Source: an uncultured Blautia sp. (lineage in GTDB: Bacteria; Bacillota; Clostridia; Lachnospirales; Lachnospiraceae). Taken from it: a DNA stretch of 11,467 bases. Under the pieces are notes generated by a model that saw only the letters and a program-made list of their open reading frames with translations, was not told the DNA's origin and did not search any database. Both the position numbers and the translations under genes were made by a program. The DNA is taken from assembly GCA_900551465.1 (NCBI GenBank), contig URWL01000031.1:1-11467 (forward strand), read 5' to 3'. Of the stretch, positions 1-5,503 are shown in pieces. Within the stretch, counting starts at the first letter, position 1. Every line of letters starts with the position of its first letter.

Positions 1-29
1 TACATTGATATTCTTTAAGAGAAAAAGGA

Positions 30-593
30 TCACAGCCGTATGATCAGTACTGGTATCGGCGGATTGTTGGGGCGATTATAATAGTCGCTGCGGATTACCA
101 GATATTTTTTGGAGTCAAGGTCTTTCAGCCAGGAAAGAACCTGATTTCTTTCATGAAAACCGGAATCTCCGCCACTGTAGATGCACAGAGAAATCATACC
201 TCCTTTTTTCAGTAAAGTAAGGGACTGTGTAAGAGCCTGTATACTGGATTCTCCTTTGGTGGCTTTTTTGTGGTCACCGCCAGGGAGATAGCCAAGATTA
301 AAGACAATACAGCTTATGGAATCAGATTCTGCATAGCGGTTCATGTTTATATGAGATTCCAGGAGAAGTGTATAATTATCAGGAGCGCCTGCATCGGACA
401 GGCGCTTTTTTGTATGGATAAGAGCCTGTTCCTGGATGTCAAAAGCAGTCACATGTCCATCTTCTCCACATAAAGTGCTGAGAAGAAGCGTATCATTTCC
501 ATTTCCCATAGTGGCATCTATGCAAAGATCTCCAGGTTTTACCTGTTCACGTATAAAATGAGCACACCACTCAGTGATTTGATATGAATTCAT
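30..593 (-). CDS. mnmM: tRNA 5-aminomethyl-uridine methyltransferase, MnmM/YtqB family
   Basis: A class I SAM-dependent methyltransferase of 187 residues, the usual full length for the YtqB (rRNA_methylase-type) family. The SAM-binding motif I is DATMGNGNDT at residues 26-35, the acidic ribose-binding residue is D52 in FDIQ, and NLGYLPGGDH at 99-108 forms the motif IV region. The C-terminal stretch with Y171, N173, N176 and PP at 178-179 is typical of this family. B. subtilis YtqB is MnmM, which methylates nm5(s2)U34 to mnm5(s2)U34 in tRNA, doing the job of the MnmC methyltransferase half in bacteria without MnmC; the function here is transferred from that family. The ATG start is preceded by AAGGAAG at good spacing. 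The protein has no signal peptide and should be cytoplasmic. It is transcribed divergently from coaBC. The older annotation 'rRNA methylase' would be the main alternative name. Confidence 0.85.
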   Translation of the reverse strand: MNSYQITEWCAHFIREQVKPGDLCIDATMGNGNDTLLLSTLCGEDGHVTAFDIQEQALIHTKKRLSDAGAPDNYTLLLESHINMNRYAESDSISCIVFNLGYLPGGDHKKATKGESSIQALTQSLTLLKKGGMISLCIYSGGDSGFHERNQVLSWLKDLDSKKYLVIRSDYYNRPNNPPIPVLIIRL

Positions 594-627
594 AAAATCA
601 TCTTCCTTTTTAAAAGTTATAGAGATT

Positions 628-633
628 ATTATA
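628..633 (-). promoter_or_regulatory. Candidate -10 element for mnmM
   Basis: Read on the minus strand this is a perfect TATAAT about 35 bases upstream of the mnmM start codon. No good -35 hexamer lies 16-18 bases upstream of it, and there is no TGn extension, so the assignment rests on the -10 match and its position alone. Confidence 0.3.
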
Positions 634-685
634 TCGAATTTTTATGAAAAATGGTGTATAAAAATATAAACACGCAAAAAATCCA

Positions 686-714
686 TTGCAATCACAGAGG
701 CAGATTGGTAGAAT
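686..714 (+). promoter_or_regulatory. coaBC promoter (-35 TTGCAA, extended -10 TAGAAT)
   Basis: TTGCAA at 686-691 and TAGAAT at 709-714 are separated by 17 bases. TG at 706-707 forms an extended -10 (TGgTAGAAT). Transcription would begin near 721, leaving a leader of about 30 bases to the coaBC ATG at 752. The in-frame TTG at 686 is therefore part of the -35 element and not a start codon. Confidence 0.6.
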
Positions 715-751
715 AGAAAATGAAACTATAAATTTACAGGAGGAAAACGGA

Positions 752-1957
752 ATGTTAAAGGGAAAAACAGTGCTTCTTGGTGTTACCGGAAGTATCGCTG
801 CATATAAGATCGCGTATCTTGCCAGCGCACTGAACAAGCTTCATGCACAGGTTCATGTACTTATGACGGAGAATGCCACGAATTTTATCAATCCCATCAC
901 ATTTGAATCGCTGACAGGAAATAAATGCCTGGTAGACACCTTTGACAGGAATTTTCAGTTTCAGGTAGAGCATGTGTCTCTTGCCAAGCAGGCAGATGTG
1001 GTAATGATCGCTCCGGCAAGCGCTAATGTGATCGGCAAGCTTGCCCATGGTATTGCAGACGATATGCTGACGACTACCGTTATGGCATGTAAATGTAAAA
1101 AATATATTTCTCCGGCAATGAATACAAATATGTATGAAAATCCCGTTGTCCAGGATAATCTGAAAATCCTGGAGCATTATGGCTTTGGAGTGATTGATCC
1201 GGCAGTGGGATATCTGGCATGCGGAGATACTGGAGCCGGCAAGATGCCGGAGCCGGAAGTACTTCTTCAGTATATCCTCAGAGAAATTGCCCGCGAAAAG
1301 GATCTTGCAGGCAAAAAACTTCTTGTAACAGCCGGACCGACTCAGGAGTCCATTGATCCGGTGCGTTATATTACAAACCATTCTTCAGGGAAGATGGGAT
1401 ATGCTGTTGCGCGGGCAGCTATGCTCCGTGGAGCAGAGGTGACGCTTGTAACCGGTCCATGTGCCATAGATCCGCCTCCTTTTATAAAAACAGTACCTGT
1501 GATCACTGCGAGAGACATGTTTGAGGCAGTCACATCAGTCAGTGAGGAGCAGGATATTATTATAAAGGCTGCAGCAGTGGCAGATTACCGCCCGACTCAT
1601 GTTGCAGACGAAAAGATGAAAAAGCATGACAGTGAAATGAACATAGAACTGGAAAAAACAGATGATATTCTGAAATATCTGGGAGAACACAGACGCCCGG
1701 AACAGTTTTTATGTGGATTTTCCATGGAAACACAAAATATGATCGGTAATTCCAGGGCCAAGCTTCAGAAGAAGCATCTGGATATGGTGGCAGCCAACAA
1801 CCTTAAAGTGGCAGGCGCCGGATTCCAGGGAGACACAAATGTGCTGACCCTGATTACACAGAATGAGGAAGTGTCACTTAAGCTGATGAGCAAAGAGGAT
1901 GCAGCCAATGTCATTCTGGATAAGATTCTCTCTATTTTAAAAGAGAGGGAAGTGTAA
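752..1957 (+). CDS. coaBC: Bifunctional phosphopantothenoylcysteine decarboxylase / phosphopantothenate-cysteine ligase
   Basis: A 401-residue fused enzyme of CoA synthesis that joins cysteine to 4'-phosphopantothenate (CoaB, C-terminal half) and decarboxylates the product to 4'-phosphopantetheine (CoaC, N-terminal, FMN-dependent). CoaC hallmarks are GVTGSIAAYK at 10-19, catalytic H74 in QVEHVSL, PAMNTNM at 121-127, and the substrate clamp GYLACGDTGAGKM at 153-165 with catalytic C157. CoaB begins near 187: AGPTQESIDPVRYITNHSSG (194-213) is the nucleotide-binding region including N209, and KAAAVADYRP (272-281) and the lysine cluster around 288-291 complete the active site. All expected residues are present. 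The start at 752 is preceded by AGGAGG at 738-743; an in-frame extension to TTG 686 lacks a ribosome binding site and overlaps the promoter. It is the first gene of a coaBC-panT-coaX cluster. Confidence 0.97.
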   Translation: MLKGKTVLLGVTGSIAAYKIAYLASALNKLHAQVHVLMTENATNFINPITFESLTGNKCLVDTFDRNFQFQVEHVSLAKQADVVMIAPASANVIGKLAHGIADDMLTTTVMACKCKKYISPAMNTNMYENPVVQDNLKILEHYGFGVIDPAVGYLACGDTGAGKMPEPEVLLQYILREIAREKDLAGKKLLVTAGPTQESIDPVRYITNHSSGKMGYAVARAAMLRGAEVTLVTGPCAIDPPPFIKTVPVITARDMFEAVTSVSEEQDIIIKAAAVADYRPTHVADEKMKKHDSEMNIELEKTDDILKYLGEHRRPEQFLCGFSMETQNMIGNSRAKLQKKHLDMVAANNLKVAGAGFQGDTNVLTLITQNEEVSLKLMSKEDAANVILDKILSILKEREV

Positions 1958-2047
1958 CCCGTTTACCAGGAAGCGGGCAAATAAAAAATTCCGGCCCGCA
2001 GTTCCGCACCGTATTGTATCCCTGAAGAGGGAACGATAACAAGGAGG
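1958..2047 (+). promoter_or_regulatory. Structured RNA leader before panT, candidate cis-regulatory element
   Basis: The 95-base gap between coaBC and panT is packed with potential structure. Hairpin 1 pairs 1958-1964 with 1971-1977 (7 bp, 6-base loop) right after the coaBC stop codon. An all-GC 6-bp helix, 1973-1978 with 1994-1999, would compete with hairpin 1. Hairpin 3 pairs 2019-2023 with 2028-2032 around a GAAG loop, then, past a bulged A at 2018, 2012-2017 with 2033-2038, and past a bulged A at 2039, G2011 with C2040. It ends directly at the ribosome binding site AAGGAGG (2041-2047). No run of T follows any hairpin, so these are not intrinsic terminators. The known 'pan' RNA motif, found upstream of pantothenate synthesis genes, is described as a stem-loop with two bulged adenines; whether this is a relative is unproven. 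Confidence 0.4.
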
Positions 2048-2052
2048 AAAAA

Positions 2053-2685
2053 ATGAAAACAACAAAGAAATTCACTACGTCACAGCTTACCATGTTAGGG
2101 TTGATGTCCGGCATTCTTCTGCTTATGGCATATACTCCTTTGGGGTATTTGAATATCGGTCCCCTGGCCATCTCTTTTAATGTGATCCCGGTTGCTGTCA
2201 GCGCCGTTGTTCTGGGACCTACAGGAGGAGCCATTGCAGGAGCTATTTTTGGACTTACCAGTTTTGGACAGTGTATCGGAATCGGCGGTACCAGTGCAAT
2301 GGGAGCCATGCTTTTTAGCATCAATCCGCTTCTGGCATTTCTCCAGAGATTTCTTCCGAGACTTTTGGATGGATTTTGTATCGGATATATATACCGGTTT
2401 ATGCGTAAAAAGACAAATGTTTATGTATCCTGTGCAGTGACGGGATTTTTCTCTGCATTTCTTAATACGCTGTTCTTTATGACAGCACTGATTGGAATGT
2501 TTGGGAATACCTCATATATTAAAGAAATGATCGGAGGTCAGAATGTGATCCTTTTCTGCTGTGCTTTTGTAGGCATTAATGCGGTCTGTGAAATGATTTC
2601 TTCTACCGTGATCACAGGAGCAGTAGGCACAGCCCTTTCCCGGGCGCATCTTCTTCCGGCTGCTCAGGCGATTCCTGTAAAATAA
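2053..2685 (+). CDS. panT: Pantothenate ECF transporter, substrate-binding S component
   Basis: A 210-residue, very hydrophobic protein with about six membrane segments (roughly 12-30, 37-55, 57-75, 80-100, 125-148 and 165-193), the size and pattern of an energy-coupling factor S component. Small-residue-rich helices such as GPTGGAIAGAIFG (55-67), with GxxxA spacing, are typical of the face that meets the EcfT subunit. The N-terminal region ending in GPLAISFNVIPVAV resembles S components of the PanT/folate-type group. Sequence alone does not fix the vitamin; its place between coaBC and coaX strongly suggests pantothenate uptake. No EcfA or EcfT gene is nearby, as expected for a group II S component that shares a common energising module. 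The ATG is preceded by AAGGAGG at 2041-2047, directly after a hairpin. Alternative: uptake of another CoA precursor such as pantetheine. Confidence 0.85.
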   Translation: MKTTKKFTTSQLTMLGLMSGILLLMAYTPLGYLNIGPLAISFNVIPVAVSAVVLGPTGGAIAGAIFGLTSFGQCIGIGGTSAMGAMLFSINPLLAFLQRFLPRLLDGFCIGYIYRFMRKKTNVYVSCAVTGFFSAFLNTLFFMTALIGMFGNTSYIKEMIGGQNVILFCCAFVGINAVCEMISSTVITGAVGTALSRAHLLPAAQAIPVK

Positions 2686-2718
2686 ACAGAAGCTTTGCCG
2701 AAATTCTATAAACAGAAG
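2682..2718 (+). repeat. Two-copy direct repeat in the panT-coaX gap
   Basis: The 11-mer ATAAACAGAAG occurs at 2682-2692 (overlapping the panT stop codon) and again at 2708-2718, with starts 26 bases apart. The rest of the 63-base gap holds only the coaX ribosome binding site. No function is evident, and two copies of an A-rich 11-mer could be chance. Confidence 0.4.
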
Positions 2719-2748
2719 TATTAGAAATAACGTTAGGAATGAGAAAAT

Positions 2749-3516
2749 ATGATCTTAGCTATTGATATCGGAAACACCAATATTGTTGTGGGCTGTATCG
2801 ACCGGGAAAAAACCTACTTCGTAGAACGTCTCTCTACGGTACGCACAAAAACAGAGCTGGAATATGCCATTGACCTGAAAACAGTTCTTGATATTTATCA
2901 TATCAAAAAACAGGATATTGAAGGATGTATTATTTCTTCTGTTGTACCTCAGATTACCAATGTGGCCAAGCTGGCAGCAGAAAAGATTCTGAAAAAAGAG
3001 GTTATGGTAGTAGGACCGGGGCTGAAGACCGGCTTGAATATCATGCTGGATAATCCGGGAGAAATGGGGGCGGACCGTGTGGCGGATGCTGTTGCAGCCA
3101 TGACTTTTTATCCTGTGCCTCTTGTGATCGTAGACATGGGAACTGCCACCACCGTTTCCGTTGTAGACGAAAAGAAGCGTTTTATGGGAGGAATGATCCT
3201 TCCGGGAGTGAGGGTATCTCTGGACGCGCTGACAGCAAGAGCTTCCCAGCTCAGCGGAATCAGCATTGAGGAACCAAAAAGACTGATAGGGAGAAATACA
3301 GTGGACTGTATGAAAAGCGGTATCCTTTATGGGAATGCCGCTGCAGTGGACGGTATCATAGACAGGATTGAAGAAACTCTGGGACAGAAGGTAACTGTAA
3401 TCGCTACAGGAGGAATGTCAAAAAAGATCATTCCTCACTGTAAACGAGATATGATCCGGGACCCGGATCTTTTGCTGAAGGGGCTTCTTGTGATTTACGA
3501 GAAGAACCGTTCATGA
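2749..3516 (+). CDS. coaX: Type III pantothenate kinase
   Basis: A 255-residue CoaX of the ASKHA (acetate and sugar kinase/Hsc70/actin) fold, which phosphorylates pantothenate to 4'-phosphopantothenate in the first step of CoA synthesis. Unlike CoaA it is not feedback-inhibited by CoA and needs a monovalent cation; these are family properties. Motifs are DIGNTN at 6-11 (phosphate 1 loop), GADRVADAVAA at 107-117 with the probable catalytic base D109, DMGTATTVSVVD at 129-140 (phosphate 2) and GGMILPGVRVSLDAL at 147-161. The length is normal. A modest ribosome binding site (AGGA at 2735-2738) precedes the ATG. It is probably co-transcribed with coaBC and panT, and its product feeds the reaction of CoaBC. 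Its stop codon overlaps the end of the convergent pseudouridine synthase gene by 6 bases. Confidence 0.96.
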   Translation: MILAIDIGNTNIVVGCIDREKTYFVERLSTVRTKTELEYAIDLKTVLDIYHIKKQDIEGCIISSVVPQITNVAKLAAEKILKKEVMVVGPGLKTGLNIMLDNPGEMGADRVADAVAAMTFYPVPLVIVDMGTATTVSVVDEKKRFMGGMILPGVRVSLDALTARASQLSGISIEEPKRLIGRNTVDCMKSGILYGNAAAVDGIIDRIEETLGQKVTVIATGGMSKKIIPHCKRDMIRDPDLLLKGLLVIYEKNRS

Positions 3517-4395
3517 AAATCCTCTGACCATATCCTCCGGAACAGGAGCCAGGAAACACAGCTCTTCTCCGGTGACAGGATGACGAAATTCCAGCTGCAG
3601 AGAATGAAGAGGCTGCCTTTGGAAAAAGGTATAATCCGGGCAGTATAGATAATCGGCGGGAAGGGGAAAACCCAGATATCCCATATGGACCCGGATCTGG
3701 TGTGTCCTTCCGGTTTCCAGGTGAAGCTCCATGAGAGACATGTTTTTGTGAGAGGCAAGACGGTGATAAAAGGTAACCGCTGCCTCTCCTTTTTCATAGT
3801 CTACACATCGTTTGATCACAGAATCTCCAAGCCTTGCAATGGGTGCGGAGATTTTTCCGTCTAAGGGAGGTATGCCTTTTACTACTGCAAGGTAGGTACG
3901 GCGTATCTCTCTTTTTTTCATCTGGGAGGAAAGAAGGGCTGCGCTGAAAGGATTTTTTGCAAGAATCAGAGCACCGGAGGTGTCACGGTCCAGCCGGTTG
4001 ATACAGCGGAAAGGGCAGAAACTTCCCTGCTGCAGGAAATAAAAGGCGGCGCCGTTTGCAAGGGTATTTTCGTAGTTGCCCATGGAGGGATGGACGGGCA
4101 TTCCGGCCGGTTTGTTTACAACCAGAATATCCTGATCCTCGAAAAGAATATCCAGATTTATGGAGGTTGGAGGGATGTTTTCCGGATCGCCGGTTTCCGG
4201 GATATGGATGCGGAGAATGTCCCCATCGGATAGAAGTGTTCTGCCGCCGGCTTTGAGACCGTTTAAAAGGATGGCATCTTTCTGAGCTTTCATGGAGGAA
4301 AGGATATTTCTGGAAAAGCCTTTTGTACGCAGAAAATCCAGAATCTGTGTGCCGCTGTGATCTTTTGTAATAGAATAAGTAAGGATTCTGTCCAT
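3511..4395 (-). CDS. RluA-family pseudouridine synthase
   Basis: A 294-residue enzyme that isomerises uridine to pseudouridine in rRNA or tRNA. Residues 1-65 look like a degenerate S4-type RNA-binding domain (SRNILSSMKAQ... LLSDGDILRIHIPE). The catalytic domain carries VNKPAGMPVHPS at 93-104, the signature RLDRDTSG at 134-141 with catalytic D136, and GRTHQIRVHMGYLGFPLPAD near 228-247, all as in the RluA/RluC/RluD class. The exact target base cannot be told from sequence; Firmicutes carry several paralogues (the YlyB, YhcT and YjbO types). The ATG is preceded by GAGGT. It lies 21 bases downstream of the AraC regulator gene on the same strand, so readthrough from that promoter is likely, although no functional link is obvious. 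Confidence 0.93.
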   Translation of the reverse strand: MDRILTYSITKDHSGTQILDFLRTKGFSRNILSSMKAQKDAILLNGLKAGGRTLLSDGDILRIHIPETGDPENIPPTSINLDILFEDQDILVVNKPAGMPVHPSMGNYENTLANGAAFYFLQQGSFCPFRCINRLDRDTSGALILAKNPFSAALLSSQMKKREIRRTYLAVVKGIPPLDGKISAPIARLGDSVIKRCVDYEKGEAAVTFYHRLASHKNMSLMELHLETGRTHQIRVHMGYLGFPLPADYLYCPDYTFFQRQPLHSLQLEFRHPVTGEELCFLAPVPEDMVRGFS

Positions 4396-4416
4396 GGAAA
4401 TACCTCGTCTTCTGTA

Positions 4417-5280
4417 TTATTTTTCTGACGGCAGTTCCGGTTTGTTTCCGGAGAGTGCTTTTTTGGCCAGTTTACGGTAGCTCCCTGCTGACATGCCGCA
4501 GTATTTGCGAAAGCTTTGAGAAAGGTAGCTTTGAGAAGAAAATCCGGTAAGGTGTGCGATATCGGAAATTCCGTAATCGGTGGTCTCCAGAAGCTCCTTG
4601 CAGACCTCAATCCTTCTGCGGTTCAGATAGCTGATGGGGGAGATACCGTAATATTTTGTAAACTCATGACTTAGATAATACTTGTTTAAATGGCTGATGG
4701 CAGAAAGCTGATCCAGAGTGATGGGTTCGCTGTAGCTGGAATCCAGATAACGTTTAATATCTGCGCATTCCCGGCTGGGCTGCTGGGAAGAGACAACCTC
4801 AAAAGCTGAGTCGGTAAGTCTTTTCAGCTGGATGGTAAGGCTTTCCAGCATATTTCTGCAGATGCTTTCATATCCCTCCTGTTTCTGATCCAGTTCCTGA
4901 AAAATTGCGTGAAAGTAAAAAAGCAGGTCGGTTTTTTTCTGACGGCAGTTAAAGATCTGAAAATCCTTATGATCGTGAAAAGAAAAACTGATTCCGTCTA
5001 CCCCTACGGTAAAATAACTGAGAGGAAGGCTGCTGTCGGAAAGCTCCGTATGGCTTAAATGAGGACTGATGATAATGAGATCATCTTTTGCAATGGGAAA
5101 TACCTCATCCCGAATAAGAAAATTTCCTCTTCCTTCCCGTACATAAAAAAGCTCGGTAAATCCATGGGAGTGGGGGATACTGGACCAGTCGCCCTCGTAC
5201 CGGGAGGCGGAGGCAGAAACAAGTACCGCATCTACAGATGGGCAGGAACTGGAAGTGAAAAGCAGAGAACGGCTGCTCAT
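4417..5280 (-). CDS. AraC-family transcriptional regulator with cupin sensor domain
   Basis: A 287-residue regulator. The N-terminal part (about 25-95) is a cupin-type ligand-binding domain, with HSHGFTELFYVREG at 37-50 and ISPHLSHTEL at 71-80 as the two cupin motifs. The C-terminal part (about 173-272) is the double helix-turn-helix AraC domain: the first helix-turn-helix runs around LDQLSAISHLNKYYLSHEF (189-207) and the second around ISDIAHLTGFSSQSYLSQSF (238-257). AraC proteins with this layout usually activate sugar-use genes after binding a sugar or glycoside. The gene is divergent from the GH112 phosphorylase and separated from it by promoters for both, so regulation of that gene by a galactosyl-hexosamine or related signal is the natural inference. 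The ATG has AAAGGAG upstream. Confidence 0.93.
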   Translation of the reverse strand: MSSRSLLFTSSSCPSVDAVLVSASASRYEGDWSSIPHSHGFTELFYVREGRGNFLIRDEVFPIAKDDLIIISPHLSHTELSDSSLPLSYFTVGVDGISFSFHDHKDFQIFNCRQKKTDLLFYFHAIFQELDQKQEGYESICRNMLESLTIQLKRLTDSAFEVVSSQQPSRECADIKRYLDSSYSEPITLDQLSAISHLNKYYLSHEFTKYYGISPISYLNRRRIEVCKELLETTDYGISDIAHLTGFSSQSYLSQSFRKYCGMSAGSYRKLAKKALSGNKPELPSEK

Positions 5281-5329
5281 AACGGCTCCTTTCTATATGG
5301 CAAACGTTAGTGTTTTTGTTTTTGGAATT

Positions 5330-5341
5330 GTTTTATAAAAC
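5330..5341. promoter_or_regulatory. 12-bp perfect palindrome in the araC leader
   Basis: GTTTTATAAAAC is a perfect 12-bp palindrome between the putative araC -10 element (5353-5358) and the araC start codon, so it would sit at or just after the araC transcription start. This position would suit a site for autorepression. AT-rich palindromes of this size can arise by chance. Confidence 0.25.
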
Positions 5342-5352
5342 TTAATAATTTC

Positions 5353-5381
5353 ATCATATCACAAAAAAAAACATACAGCAA
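5353..5381 (-). promoter_or_regulatory. Candidate promoter of the AraC-family gene
   Basis: On the minus strand TTGCTG (5376-5381) and TATGAT (5353-5358) are separated by 17 bases, the spacer being mostly a run of T. Transcription would start near 5346, giving a leader of about 65 bases. The -10 matches 5 of 6 and the -35 only 3 of 6. The weak -35 fits a regulator gene of low basal expression. Confidence 0.4.
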
Positions 5382-5415
5382 GATTTCTAAAAAACAAAGC
5401 AAAAAGACAATTGAA

Positions 5416-5444
5416 TTCACAGGACAGAATCATTATTCTATACT
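5416..5444 (+). promoter_or_regulatory. Promoter of the GH112 phosphorylase gene (TTCACA-17-TATACT)
   Basis: TTCACA (5416-5421) and TATACT (5439-5444) lie exactly 17 bases apart, each one mismatch from consensus. The start site would be near 5451, leaving a leader of about 53 bases with GGAGG at 5492-5496. A TTG codon at 5411 that would extend the reading frame lies upstream of this promoter and so cannot be the start. AraC activators normally bind just upstream of or overlapping the -35, i.e. around 5370-5416, where the sequence is A-rich without an obvious repeat. Confidence 0.6.
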
Positions 5445-5503
5445 TAGAAAAAGGAAATATTTGTACAGGGAGATTTTTACACAATAGCAATGGAGGTAGA
5501 AAC

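Noticed and set aside
1..29. Start of another leftward gene (CAT at 3-5)
   Set aside because: Only one codon would be inside the window and the ribosome binding site is poor; no evidence of coding.
755..1381. A 208-codon open frame antisense to coaBC
   Set aside because: It is a shadow of conserved coding sequence, with no ribosome binding site or domain.
5299..5312. Possible CcpA catabolite-repression (cre) site around AACGTT in the araC leader
   Set aside because: The core and some flanking bases fit, but about four consensus positions fail, including both outer ends; too weak to call.
5411..5503. N-terminal extension of the GH112 protein from TTG 5411
   Set aside because: The segment contains the -35/-10 promoter elements and has no ribosome binding site, whereas 5504 has GGAGG at ideal spacing and matches the usual N-terminus of the family.
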